Source of the DNA: Candidatus Melainabacteria bacterium
GTDB taxonomy: Bacteria; Cyanobacteriota; Vampirovibrionia; Obscuribacterales; Obscuribacteraceae
Direction: 5' to 3'
Length of the DNA: 39,777 bases
Assembly: GCA_012965515.1 (NCBI GenBank)
Contig: DTSE01000093.1
Span: 1 to 39,777 of the forward strand
This document shows positions 1 through 8,340 of this stretch, in pieces. Both the position numbers and the translations under genes were made by a program. The notes below the pieces were generated by a model. The model did not search any database and was not told the DNA's origin. It saw nothing but the letters and a program-made list of their open reading frames with translations. Position 1 is the first letter of the stretch. Each line of letters begins with the position of its first letter.

Positions 1-1
1 C

Positions 2-898
2 AAGGAAACAACGATTGCACAAGCTGCCGCGTCGAGAGACTCAACAATCGCTCAAGCACAAGCTGCCGAAGAAGGCGCTAAAGCGAAGCTGATCGCCGAC
101 ACGAAAGTTGCCGAAGCATCGAAGAACTTCCAACTTGCACAAGCCAAGTATCAACAGGAAATTGCGACAACCAAAGCGCAATCCGACATGCAGTACGAAA
201 TCGTTAAAGCGCAAACTCAACAAAAACTGATTGAAGAAACTCAGAAGATCAAAATCGTTGAAGCACAGAAAGAAGTTGAATTGCAACAAGTTGAAGTGCA
301 AAAGCGCCAGATTTCTTTGGAAACCGAAATCACAAAACCAGCAGAAGCCGAGCAAACACGCGTTCGCCTGTTAGCGCAAGCAGAACTGGAAAAACGCAGA
401 ATGATGGCTGAAGCGGATGCCACGACAGCTAAATTGCAAGCTGCAGGGCAAGCAGAAGCGACTAGATTGAGAGCCATCGCTGAAGCCGAAGCGACGAAAG
501 CCATGGGTCTTGCCCAGGCGGAAGCCGAACGGTCCCAAGGTTTGGCAGCAGCTACTGTCATCGCCGCTAAAGGTCAAGCCGAAGCTGAAGCAATGCTCAA
601 GAAAGCTGAAGCCTTTAAGCAATACAATGACGCTGCCTTGTCCAGCATGATGATCGAAAGGCTGCCCGAAATCGTAGCCGCCGCATCGTCACCGCTATCC
701 AAGATCGGCAACATGACAGTTGTTTCGACCGGTGGAGATTCGACAGGCGCAAGCAAAATCAGCTCCGACATCCTCAACATGGCCGCTCAAAGCGTACACC
801 TTGTAAAAGGACTGACCGGACTGGATCTCACAGAAGCGCTTAAGCGCGACAGAAAGGTGATGCTGGAGGATGGCAACAAACCCAAAGTCAACAACTAG
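2..898 (+). CDS. Flotillin/SPFH-like protein, C-terminal part (5' end outside window)
   Basis: The frame is open from the first bases of the window, so the N-terminal SPFH/band-7 domain lies outside. What is visible is a long Ala/Glu/Lys/Gln-rich coiled coil. Its AEAEA-type repeats, such as QAEATRLRAIAEAEATKAMG, are typical of the flotillin C-terminal half. A short conserved-looking tail follows, with MMIERLPEIVAAASSPL and a segment near IGNMTVVSTGG, also typical of flotillins. Flotillins are membrane-anchored scaffolds that oligomerise through this coiled coil and mark ordered membrane domains. The last 29 bases overlap the next gene, which suggests translational coupling. Assignment to the flotillin group is firm from repeat style and tail; the role in this cell is inferred. 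Confidence 0.85.
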   Translation, partial: KETTIAQAAASRDSTIAQAQAAEEGAKAKLIADTKVAEASKNFQLAQAKYQQEIATTKAQSDMQYEIVKAQTQQKLIEETQKIKIVEAQKEVELQQVEVQKRQISLETEITKPAEAEQTRVRLLAQAELEKRRMMAEADATTAKLQAAGQAEATRLRAIAEAEATKAMGLAQAEAERSQGLAAATVIAAKGQAEAEAMLKKAEAFKQYNDAALSSMMIERLPEIVAAASSPLSKIGNMTVVSTGGDSTGASKISSDILNMAAQSVHLVKGLTGLDLTEALKRDRKVMLEDGNKPKVNN

Positions 899-1427
899 GG
901 TTGTCATAACTGGCGCAAGCGGAGTCGGCAAAACCACGCTAGTGGAGCTGCTGGCTCCCTTGCTTTCTATACCTGTAATCCCCGAGCTGGCGCGACAAAT
1001 GTGCCTCGATGCGGGATACGACAAGATAGGAAGTATTCCGGATCAAGAAGGATTCAAGAAGCAAGTTTTGGATCGTCAAATAGAAGAAGAAAATCGTTTG
1101 GGAAACTTTGTATCCGATCGCTCAGCAATTGATTGCTGGGCGCTCTGGCAAAGATGGAACCAGAACTCGGCGATGACTTACGACACCGAACACGTGTACA
1201 ACAAAGCGCGCAGCCAGGCAGAGACCTACACTCACGTTATCTACGTGCCGCCAATGTTTCCTCCCGTCGACGATGGTTTTCGCTGGACGGAGGCGGATTA
1301 TCAAAAGCAGATGGACCGTATCATTCGTATGACATTGTACGATTGGAATTTGTGGGACAAAACGCTGACCATCACGGACAAGGACAACAACGCACGCGTT
1401 AAGGAAGTCTTGGCGTGGATGGAATGA
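870..1427 (+). CDS. Small P-loop ATPase / NadR-kinase-like AAA protein
   Basis: This 185-residue protein starts with a Walker A motif GASGVGKT at residues 15-22, after a beta strand VVIT. Further on are SDRSAIDCWALWQRW, which resembles the DR-containing lid/base-binding region of nucleoside-kinase-like P-loop proteins, and a strand THVIYVPP. The size and order fit the AAA_28/NadR-type ATPase group, which includes nicotinamide-riboside kinase-like proteins. No DNA-binding or adenylyltransferase domain is fused to it. ATG 870 sits inside the end of the flotillin gene; AAGGTG about ten bases upstream can serve as ribosome binding site. Its stop overlaps the next start as ATGA. The substrate cannot be told from sequence. 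Confidence 0.8.
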   Translation: MATNPKSTTRVVITGASGVGKTTLVELLAPLLSIPVIPELARQMCLDAGYDKIGSIPDQEGFKKQVLDRQIEEENRLGNFVSDRSAIDCWALWQRWNQNSAMTYDTEHVYNKARSQAETYTHVIYVPPMFPPVDDGFRWTEADYQKQMDRIIRMTLYDWNLWDKTLTITDKDNNARVKEVLAWME

Positions 1428-2398
1428 ACGGAATTGTCCGGGCCGCCGTCCTGGCGGCGCTCTCAGAATTCACACCGGGCGACACACGGCGTCGCCCCTA
1501 CGCTTACTTTGGGATTGTTTTGTCGTTTCTAATCGGAACAGCCCCATCCTTTGCAGCGGAAACAAAGGCACCGACGGCCTCCGTTGTTTCGCTCGCTCCT
1601 TCGAATACGGAACTCTTGCTCAATGTGGGGGCGCGAAAAGTGCTCGCCGGTGTTTGCACCAACTGCCCACAGGTGCTTCCAAACGCCGATGAAAACTTGA
1701 AAAACGTTCCAATTGTCGGAACATTCGTCACGGCGAATTTGGAAAGACTTATTCGCGTAAAACCCAATGCGATTCTTCTCGTTAGCGGGCAAGAAGCAAT
1801 TGCTCACATGTTAAAGATGAAGGGCTTCAACGTTGTCTTACTAAAGAATGACAAACTTGCCGACATTCCCGAAAACCTCCACAGAGTAGGAGCATTGAGC
1901 AAAACGGAGCGAAACGCGGATGCTCTCTCGCGCAAATTCAACCAAGCGCTGAAGGATCTTAGTGCCATCGTCAATGGTGCCAGTAGCAAGCCAAAAGTTT
2001 TTTATTGCACTTGGGCTCAGCCGCTGCTTACCGTTGGCAAGAACAGTTTTCTCAACGACATCATCACCACATGCGGTGGCGCAAACATTGCCGCCGACAT
2101 GGGACAACCATATCCCCACTTCTCAGCGGAACGCTTGATATTAGCGGATCCTGATGTTGTTATCTTGCCTTACGATGCAAAAGATCAGGCTCTCTTCAAG
2201 CGCTTCCCCTGGAACAAATTGAGAGCCGTACGAGAGAGCAAGCTGTTTTATTCGCCACTGCCCAAGGATGACATGTTATCGCGTCCAACGATGGGAGTCT
2301 TAGATGGTTTGTACTGGCTCACAATCAAAATTCATCCAGAGTTAAAGCCGCGATTGGCAAAGTGGCGGTCCAGTTATTGCTCGATGAACGTGCAATAG
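1424..2398 (+). CDS. ABC transporter substrate-binding protein, BtuF/FepB-like
   Basis: Exported periplasmic-binding protein of the cobalamin/iron-siderophore type (Peripla_BP_2 fold). Residues 24-45 hold an arginine cluster, a hydrophobic stretch and a signal-peptidase-like site APSFAAE. The mature part begins VVSLAPSNTELLLNVGA, a hallmark of BtuF/FepB proteins. VPIVGTF, VKPNAILL and a second lobe around DPDVVILPYD follow. The chosen ATG forms an ATGA overlap with the preceding stop; an in-frame GTG lies nine bases upstream. Seven cysteines are scattered through the chain. No permease or ATPase partner is visible in the window, so the ligand (B12, cobinamide, heme or siderophore) is open. 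Proximity to hem genes makes a tetrapyrrole or metal ligand plausible, as inference only. Confidence 0.85.
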   Translation: MNGIVRAAVLAALSEFTPGDTRRRPYAYFGIVLSFLIGTAPSFAAETKAPTASVVSLAPSNTELLLNVGARKVLAGVCTNCPQVLPNADENLKNVPIVGTFVTANLERLIRVKPNAILLVSGQEAIAHMLKMKGFNVVLLKNDKLADIPENLHRVGALSKTERNADALSRKFNQALKDLSAIVNGASSKPKVFYCTWAQPLLTVGKNSFLNDIITTCGGANIAADMGQPYPHFSAERLILADPDVVILPYDAKDQALFKRFPWNKLRAVRESKLFYSPLPKDDMLSRPTMGVLDGLYWLTIKIHPELKPRLAKWRSSYCSMNVQ

Positions 2399-2499
2399 GT
2401 ACTTTTAAGGACTTTCCAAAGGACTTTTCGCAGCAAATTTCGCAGACACTTCAGAGGGGGTCTGAAAGACTCTCGCGAACAGCCTCAAAATGAGACCTT

Positions 2500-2539
2500 C
2501 GCATGTACTCTGAAAAACTCAATTTCCGGAGTACATGCG
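2500..2539. repeat. Inverted repeat / hairpin, 11-bp arms
   Basis: CGCATGTACTC at 2500-2510 pairs perfectly with GAGTACATGCG at 2529-2539. Two further pairs (one G-T, one G-C) can extend the stem inward. The loop contains GAAAAACTCAATTTCC. No T-run follows, so it is not a standard intrinsic terminator. A related segment recurs about 140 bases downstream at 2648-2675 without the outer arm. Confidence 0.6.
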
Positions 2540-2839
2540 CGAGCAGATTTCCGGCACCTGTGAGGCTTTCAAGATCCAACAGAGAGTTCAATGGTCTGAG
2601 GCAAATTTAAGATCCCCATCACATGGGCTTTTCGCGCCTCGCACTCACTCCGAAAAACTCAAAATTTCCGAGTACCTGAAGAAGGAAAATTTACAGGTAT
2701 GCCGGGACACTTTCTATGTTTTCACCCGCCCGAATACCACCTGTCGAACAGGCTCGGCCTCAACTCTCGAAAAGCTTGTGATTAGAAATTGTTTCTTTAC
2801 CCTTTGATCTCTTTCTAGCATTCACCTTATCTCTACAGA

Positions 2840-2845
2840 TATAAT
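2840..2845 (+). promoter_or_regulatory. -10 box candidate (TATAAT) for hemA
   Basis: A perfect TATAAT lies 51 bases before the hemA start codon. No good -35 hexamer is seen at 16-18 bases upstream, so the promoter may depend on an activator or another sigma factor. Confidence 0.4.
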
Positions 2846-2896
2846 CTGCGGCATGAAATATCAGGTATCCCCAGCTTTTTCAGGACAACGACCCGA

Positions 2897-4237
2897 ATGA
2901 GTCATCTCGTTGTCTGCGGACTCAATTACCATTCCTCGCCGATAGCCATTCGCGAGCGCTTTACAATTCCGCAGTCCTGCCTAAAACATGCGCTTGAGGC
3001 ACTCAAGAGATTGCCGCATGTGACAGAGGCGGTTCTCTTGTCAACCTGCAATCGCACCGAAGTTTACGCCGTTGTCTCTGATGTTCAAGCAGGTTGGCGT
3101 GAAATCGATTTCTTCTTCTCTTCCACCCAGCAAATAGGCGACCACGGCGCGCTCAAGCCGAATTTCAAGCTCCTGCGCGAAGATGTGGCGGTTCACCTTT
3201 TCCGCGTTGCAGCCGGCTTGGACAGCATGGTTCTTGGCGAAGCCCAAATCATGGCTCAGGTCAAAGAAGCTCACCAGGCGGCACTTGAAGCCAAAACTGC
3301 CGGTCCCATTCTCGACCATCTCTTCATGCTGGCACTCAATTGCGGCAAACGAGTACGCAGCGAGACGGAGATGGGCAGACGTGCTGTTTCCGTAAGTTCT
3401 GCGGCGCTCGAATTGGCTCGTGGACAGGTGGGTGCACTCGGCAATCTAAATGTTGCCGTAGTGGGCGCCGGACGCATGGCGCAAATTTGCGTCAAACTTT
3501 TGCTTTCCGAGGAAGGCACGGGCTCGGTGAAATTGCTCAATCGCACACCTGAGCGCTTGGAAGAGTTTGTCAAAAACAATTTGCCCAATTTGCACAGGCT
3601 GAACACAGAAGTAAGTTTTGACGATCGCTATGAAGCAGCAGCAAAAGCTAATCTTGTTATTGTTTCGACGAGCGCGCCCAAGACCATTCTAAACTTGGAC
3701 GAACTCAACGCTGCGCGTGAAAAACACGGTAAGAAATCAACGTGCATTATCGACATTTCCGTTCCTCGCAACGTAGACCCGCGCGTTCAAGAAATTGAGG
3801 ACATCTCTCTCTTCAATTCCGATGCGCTGTCGAACATTGTGACGCGCAATTTGGAAGAGAGAGAAGCCTGCATCGCCGGAGCCGAAGCAATTGTGTTCGA
3901 GGCTCTCGACGCTTTCCACGGCTGGCAACGCTCGCAACTCGTCGGACCGACTATTGCAGAGCTGCGCGAGAAGATCGAATCGATCCGTCTCGAACACATG
4001 GTGAAAACGTCGTCGGCCAGGACTTCTTCTTCACACCCGGAAGAAATCGAACACATTAGCCGTGCAATCGTTAATCAAATTCTTCACCAGCCCACTGTCC
4101 AATTGAAAGCAACGAAAGACTACGAAATCCTGCGACAACAAGCAGAAGCACTGCGTACGCTGTTTAGCCTCGATCCACTTTCGTGCACGCACGCTGCCCG
4201 CTCTCAGCGACGCAAGCGCTCGCATGCAGGCGACTAG
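2897..4237 (+). CDS. hemA: Glutamyl-tRNA reductase
   Basis: First step of C5-pathway tetrapyrrole synthesis: NADPH-dependent reduction of glutamyl-tRNA to glutamate-1-semialdehyde. At 446 residues it has normal length. The catalytic-cysteine motif STCNRTEVYAV is near residue 50. The family signature VLGEAQIMAQVKEA follows, then the NADPH-binding Rossmann segment VAVVGAGRMA. The C-terminal dimerisation domain ends with the conserved-type ILHQPTVQLK and then a basic Arg/Lys tail. It starts a run hemA-hemC-hemD on one strand; the gap to hemC is 39 bases. The ATG has only a weak ribosome binding site (AGGAC) upstream. The function is secure from motifs. Confidence 0.97.
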   Translation: MSHLVVCGLNYHSSPIAIRERFTIPQSCLKHALEALKRLPHVTEAVLLSTCNRTEVYAVVSDVQAGWREIDFFFSSTQQIGDHGALKPNFKLLREDVAVHLFRVAAGLDSMVLGEAQIMAQVKEAHQAALEAKTAGPILDHLFMLALNCGKRVRSETEMGRRAVSVSSAALELARGQVGALGNLNVAVVGAGRMAQICVKLLLSEEGTGSVKLLNRTPERLEEFVKNNLPNLHRLNTEVSFDDRYEAAAKANLVIVSTSAPKTILNLDELNAAREKHGKKSTCIIDISVPRNVDPRVQEIEDISLFNSDALSNIVTRNLEEREACIAGAEAIVFEALDAFHGWQRSQLVGPTIAELREKIESIRLEHMVKTSSARTSSSHPEEIEHISRAIVNQILHQPTVQLKATKDYEILRQQAEALRTLFSLDPLSCTHAARSQRRKRSHAGD

Positions 4238-4276
4238 TAAGCCGGCGACACGTAATTCTGATGCAAACGACTGGTC

Positions 4277-5293
4277 ATGCAAAGTTCTAAAACGGCTAAA
4301 ACGCCGAGCAAAATTCGAATCGGGACCAGAGAAAGCAAATTAGCCCTTCTGCAAACTGATATCGTCCAGGCGCGCCTGAAGGCGATTTCGGCGCCTGATG
4401 AAGGCTCGAAGGAGAACTGCATCAGTATCGAGATCGAGATTGTTCCAATCACGACAAAAGGCGACAAAGTGCTCGATCGCCCGATTGCTGAGTTGGGCGG
4501 GCGTGGGGTTTTCGTAAAGGAACTGGAAGAAGCTCTTTTGCGCGATGAAGTCGATCTCGTTGTCCACAGCCTGAAAGACTTGCCGACCGATATGCCGCCG
4601 AGTCTCTGTTTGGCTGCAGTTCTGGATAGAAACGATCCGCGCGACGTTTTGCTTTCAAAAGATAATTTGGACTTTGCGAAACTTCCAGCCGGAAGCCGCA
4701 TCGCCACATCCAGCCGCCGGCGCGCCGCGCAATTACTGCATTTGCGCAAAGACATCGAGTTTGTCGATATTCGCGGCAACGTTCCGACACGTGTTCGCAA
4801 ATTCGACGAAGGGTACTGCGATGCGATCGTGCTTGCTTGTGCCGGATTGAACAGACTGGAAATGCAAGACAGAATCAGCCACTATTTTGAAGTCGGTGTG
4901 GTCACACCAGCAGCCGGGCAAGCGGCGTTAGCCATCGAATGCAGAAGCAACGATGGAGCATTAATCGATTTGCTGAGACAGGTCGAAGACTGGGACGCCC
5001 GCATGGAAGCCGAGTGCGAGCGAGCCTATTTGGGCACGCTGGGGGGAGGATGCTCGGTGCCGGTAGGCGCCAGCGCAAAAATTGAGAATGGAACGATTAC
5101 GCTTACAGGTTGTATTGCCTCTTTGGACGGGAAAGAATTATTGAGGGAAACAATCTCGCGCAAAGCAATGGGAAACCTTGAGACAGCCGCACAAACCGGA
5201 CTCGACCTGGCGCACAAAATGTTGAACGCAGGTGGCGACAAAATCATGGAAGAACTCAGACGTCAAACACCAAATGTGGTATCAGCCCCGTAA
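4277..5293 (+). CDS. hemC: Porphobilinogen deaminase (hydroxymethylbilane synthase)
   Basis: It joins four porphobilinogen units into hydroxymethylbilane in the cytoplasm. The start RIGTRESKLALLQ is the family signature. It is followed by GRGVFVKELEEALL, the substrate-site segment VVHSLKDLPT, ATSSRRRAAQL and DIRGNVPTRVRK, where arginines bind the growing chain. The cysteine that carries the dipyrromethane cofactor lies in LGGGCSVPVGA near residue 258. At 338 residues it is slightly longer than many homologues because of an extended N terminus and an insertion near residues 35-46. The start has no strong Shine-Dalgarno. It is followed 21 bases later by hemD. Confidence 0.97.
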   Translation: MQSSKTAKTPSKIRIGTRESKLALLQTDIVQARLKAISAPDEGSKENCISIEIEIVPITTKGDKVLDRPIAELGGRGVFVKELEEALLRDEVDLVVHSLKDLPTDMPPSLCLAAVLDRNDPRDVLLSKDNLDFAKLPAGSRIATSSRRRAAQLLHLRKDIEFVDIRGNVPTRVRKFDEGYCDAIVLACAGLNRLEMQDRISHYFEVGVVTPAAGQAALAIECRSNDGALIDLLRQVEDWDARMEAECERAYLGTLGGGCSVPVGASAKIENGTITLTGCIASLDGKELLRETISRKAMGNLETAAQTGLDLAHKMLNAGGDKIMEELRRQTPNVVSAP

Positions 5294-5314
5294 GCAAAGT
5301 TTGCGATCAAGAAG

Positions 5315-6169
5315 ATGACAGACCTGCCTCTGCAAGGAATACGAATAGTTGTAACCCGCTCGAAGAAGCAGGCAGCAGGCTTGTCTTCTAAGTTTAGAGA
5401 GTTGGGCGCGGAAGTCTATGAATTTCCAGTGATCTCGATTACGCCACCAGATTCATGGGCGCCATTAGACGAAGCCATCGAAAAAATCAAAAGATACGAT
5501 TGGGTGCTTTTCGCTTCAGCAAACGCAGTCGATGCCTTCGTTGCACGCGCAGACGAAGTCGGCATTGGCAAGGAAGAGCTTGATTACACAAAGTTTGCCG
5601 TCATTGGTCCGGGTACTGCCAACGCACTTGAAGAGCGCGGACTAAAGCCAAGTTTTTGTCCTTCGACTTTCATTGCAGAAACACTCGTGGCTGAGTTTCC
5701 TGATTATCCTAACCTGCAGGGAAAAAGAATTCTCTGGCCGCGCACCAATGTAGGACGTCCGTATGTGCTCGATAGAATGACCGAAGCAGGGGCCAAAGTC
5801 GATGTCGTTGAGGCTTATCACACCTCGCTTCCGGCCAACGAGCAAGAAATTGCCGAGCGCTTAACCACCTTATTGTGGAAGAACGTTATCGACGTAATTA
5901 CTTTAGCCAGCGCGCAAAGCGCTCGCAATCTGAAGGCAATTTTGACAAATGGCTTGAGCAAAAAACTCGGCGATAGAAATCTGGAAGTGCCCGTCGGAGC
6001 TGACAGTATTACCTACGCGCTGGAAGGTGTCGTAATTGCCACGATTGGACCGGAAACTTCAGCTGCTGCAAGAAAACATCTCGGGCGCGTCGATATCGAA
6101 GCGAAGGTATTTACCATCGACGGTCTTGTAGACGCGGTCGCCAGAGGCGTTCAGAAAATTTCTCAATAA
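5315..6169 (+). CDS. hemD: Uroporphyrinogen-III synthase
   Basis: It closes and inverts ring D of hydroxymethylbilane to give uroporphyrinogen III. HemD sequences are poorly conserved, but the pattern is clear. The start PLQGIRIVVTRSKKQA opens the first domain, and WVLFASANAVDAFVARA matches the usual FTSxNxV segment. A second domain has GKRILWPRT and VVEAYHTSLP, and VITLASAQSARNL is the second TSxxxxxNL element. The chain ends with TIDGLVDAV. At 284 residues it is a usual single-enzyme length with no fused methyltransferase. AAGAAG precedes the ATG. Third gene of the hemA-hemC-hemD run. It ends 13 bases before the stop of a convergent gene. Confidence 0.93.
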   Translation: MTDLPLQGIRIVVTRSKKQAAGLSSKFRELGAEVYEFPVISITPPDSWAPLDEAIEKIKRYDWVLFASANAVDAFVARADEVGIGKEELDYTKFAVIGPGTANALEERGLKPSFCPSTFIAETLVAEFPDYPNLQGKRILWPRTNVGRPYVLDRMTEAGAKVDVVEAYHTSLPANEQEIAERLTTLLWKNVIDVITLASAQSARNLKAILTNGLSKKLGDRNLEVPVGADSITYALEGVVIATIGPETSAAARKHLGRVDIEAKVFTIDGLVDAVARGVQKISQ

Positions 6170-6182
6170 TAAGGCGAAACTG

Positions 6183-6941
6183 TTAGTTGCTACGATGCGT
6201 CGCAACAAACCAGGACAACAGTCTTACAAACCCATTGTCAAAATTATGCGCCAGGACGCATGGCCAGACACTTTCAAACTTGTAGCGCAGCCAGCACATC
6301 ACCAGACAAAAGACGACAAAGTTGATCCATTCAAGAATGTTTGGATTTACAATCAACGTCCAATTGTCATCAAGCATAACCAGATGACCAATCGTGAAAA
6401 TCGCGGTAGTGACGAGACATCCGATACCAAAATCCACACCGAGAACTTTCACGGGACGTCCAAATTGTTTATCCCAAATACTCAATAGCAAGCCTCGATA
6501 AAATGGCTCCTCCTGCAAACCCGGCATAGAGAGCTGGAAGAGAACCGCTTCGAGTGTCGGAACAGAATGTTCTTCAATGCCGGCAAAATCAATTCCTGCA
6601 TAAACCAAACCGATCGCCAGGGCGAACAAACATGCTTTGGGGCTGCTCGGCAAGAGAAAACCGCACTCCTTTGCTGTCACGCCTAAGGGCTTGCAGAGAA
6701 AAATTGCGCTGATAAAGACGAAAAACTTTTGCAGCCAATTGAATTGAAGTGTCTTGAACCAACCAAAGCTCACCGTAAAGAGAACTGCCGCTTGCATAAA
6801 CACAAGCGCCAAAGTCATTGCAGAAACGCGAAAAATTTCCTTGTCGCGTTTCACCGCTCCATAAATTGCGATAGGCACAAACACAATGGAAAGCTGCACC
6901 GCAGTCATTGCCATTGCTTGAGGAAACGACGGAAGCGCCAT
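6183..6941 (-). CDS. CPBP-family intramembrane metalloprotease (CAAX-protease-like)
   Basis: Integral membrane protein of 252 residues with about seven hydrophobic segments. The three CPBP/Abi motifs are present. EEPFYRG at residues 144-150 supplies the paired glutamates and arginine, FTIGH near residue 182-186 gives the FxxxH motif, and LAHNFDNG near residue 230 gives the terminal His/Asn motif. Proteins of this family are related to the Rce1 prenyl-CAAX protease; bacterial members act in protein maturation, bacteriocin immunity or unknown processes. It follows corA after only eight bases on the same strand, so the two are probably cotranscribed. The substrate is unknown. Confidence 0.85.
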   Translation of the reverse strand: MALPSFPQAMAMTAVQLSIVFVPIAIYGAVKRDKEIFRVSAMTLALVFMQAAVLFTVSFGWFKTLQFNWLQKFFVFISAIFLCKPLGVTAKECGFLLPSSPKACLFALAIGLVYAGIDFAGIEEHSVPTLEAVLFQLSMPGLQEEPFYRGLLLSIWDKQFGRPVKVLGVDFGIGCLVTTAIFTIGHLVMLDDNWTLIVNPNILEWINFVVFCLVMCWLRYKFESVWPCVLAHNFDNGFVRLLSWFVATHRSN

Positions 6942-6949
6942 AGAAAATT

Positions 6950-8071
6950 CTAGCGTCGCGTTTTAGGCTTAGTACGCAACCAGCCCTTCATGTGCAGAAA
7001 AGCTAGCAAAACCAGCGAAACGAGAGCCATGGTCAAAAGAGCAATCGGATAGCCGAAAGGCCATTTGAGTTCCGGCATGTGCTCGAAATTCATGCCATAA
7101 ATACCGGCGATAAGAGTAGGCGGGATGAATAACGTTGTAATTACCGTCAACACTTTCATTACTTCATTGAGCCTATTGCTGGCGCGCTGATAGTGAACTT
7201 CCATAAGCGCCGTGCTGACCTCGCGATACATTTCAACCAGGTCGATAATGCGAACTGCATGGTCGTAACAGTCGCGAAGGTAAAGCCGCGTCGTCTCTGT
7301 AACCAGTGGCACAGTGTCGCGCGTCAACGTGCTGAGCAGTTCGCGTGTCGGCCAAATCGCGCGCCGAATAGAAAGAAGGTCTCGACGAATCTGATACATG
7401 GAAGCAGCGGCTTCAGCCTCATCTCCACGAGCTTCGAGAATGTTGTCTTCCATGTGATCGAGCTGTTCTGCCAACTCCGAAAGCAATGGGAAATAACTGT
7501 CCACAACCGCGTCGATGATCGCATACATCAGGTAATCAGCCTGTTCTTGCCGAATTCTTCCGCGCCCTTTGCGAATTTTCTCTCGAACCGGTTCCAGGCA
7601 ATCGGTCGGAACTTCTCGGAAAGTCAATACATAATTGCGCCCCAGAAACATGCTCAGCTGCTCGGTTTCTGCAGTGGACGTCTCGATGAGCATGCGCGTA
7701 ACAACGAAAAGGTGCTCGCCGTACTCTTCAACTTTTGCACGTTGGTGAACGTTGACGATATCTTCGATTTCAAGTTCGTGGAGATTGAAGAGCTTGGCGA
7801 AATTTTCAATGGCCAGGCTGGCTTCGTATCCCTCACCCGGCGGGTCGATGGTGATCCAGCAAACAGGCCAATTGGCCAAATAGCCGATCAGATCCGCCGG
7901 CTCGCGGACTTCTCTTTCCTCGCAACCGTCCGGACCATAAGCAATTAACGTAACTGTAGGAAAGCGTGCCTGTCCGCCCGGAAGAGCTCTTCCCGAGCTG
8001 CTGCCGGGTAGCGCGAACTCAGCGGTAATGCGTTCTGTCTTTCTTCTTTGCCTGGGCAGGTCGGTTGGCAT
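6950..8071 (-). CDS. corA: CorA-type magnesium/cobalt transporter
   Basis: Homopentameric inner-membrane divalent-cation channel. A long soluble N-terminal domain has an acidic/helical region with NHxHQRAKVEEYGEHLFVV-like sequence. Then come the stalk helix and two C-terminal membrane helices. The first helix ends with the invariant selectivity motif GMN in IYGMNFEHMPELKWPFGYP, and the tail after the second helix is basic (KGWLRTKPKTRR). The first 35 or so residues are basic and proline-rich and may be a mobile extension. At 373 residues the length is normal. It is transcribed away from hemB. Magnesium is the most likely ion, with cobalt or nickel possible; this cannot be settled from sequence. 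Confidence 0.95.
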   Translation of the reverse strand: MPTDLPRQRRKTERITAEFALPGSSSGRALPGGQARFPTVTLIAYGPDGCEEREVREPADLIGYLANWPVCWITIDPPGEGYEASLAIENFAKLFNLHELEIEDIVNVHQRAKVEEYGEHLFVVTRMLIETSTAETEQLSMFLGRNYVLTFREVPTDCLEPVREKIRKGRGRIRQEQADYLMYAIIDAVVDSYFPLLSELAEQLDHMEDNILEARGDEAEAAASMYQIRRDLLSIRRAIWPTRELLSTLTRDTVPLVTETTRLYLRDCYDHAVRIIDLVEMYREVSTALMEVHYQRASNRLNEVMKVLTVITTLFIPPTLIAGIYGMNFEHMPELKWPFGYPIALLTMALVSLVLLAFLHMKGWLRTKPKTRR

Positions 8072-8240
8072 AACGGAAGTTGTAAATTTGTAGCGTCTGA
8101 GAGGTGGGCAAAATAAGTTTCACGATTTTTACCGCATTGTGACCCACAAGCCCTGTCCAGGTCAGCCTTTGAGAGCATTAAATATCTGCCAGTATTGGCA
8201 TCTCAGCGCCGAAACACCCGACCCGAGACATCCGAGCTTT

Positions 8241-8269
8241 TCAACAAGAATATATTTATTGGTTATACT
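8241..8269 (+). promoter_or_regulatory. Promoter candidate for hemB
   Basis: TATACT at 8264-8269 is a five-of-six -10 match. TCAACA at 8241-8246 is a four-of-six -35 match with a 17-base spacer. It lies in the 269-base gap between the divergent corA and hemB genes, about 70 bases before the preferred hemB start. Confidence 0.4.
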
Positions 8270-8340
8270 TATGCGTTCAAGTTATGGGACCGCGCCGGGC
8301 AAAACCGCCAGCGGTCGAAACAGTATCTCTGAGGACTTCC

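Larger units (their letters stand above)
2399..2896. other. Intergenic region upstream of hemA with hairpins and a repeated segment
   Basis: About 500 bases without a convincing gene. It holds a small stem TTCAGA/TCTGAA near 2450-2466, an 11-bp inverted repeat at 2500-2539, a diverged second copy of that segment near 2648-2675, a TACCTG/CAGGTA stem at 2673-2699, and a TATAAT box shortly before hemA. The 90-codon frame at 2535-2807 has no ribosome binding site and an unprotein-like composition, so it is not called. Confidence 0.6.

Noticed and set aside
2535-2807. 90-codon frame upstream of hemA
   Set aside because: No ribosome binding site, composition not protein-like, and it overlaps the inverted repeats. 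More likely a leader region.
7193-7948. 251-codon plus-strand frame inside corA
   Set aside because: Lies wholly within corA on the other strand. CorA has clear motifs, so this is a shadow frame.
8284-8340. Longer N terminus of HemB from ATG 8284
   Set aside because: GAGGA sits at the right distance from ATG 8341, and the extra residues look non-conserved.
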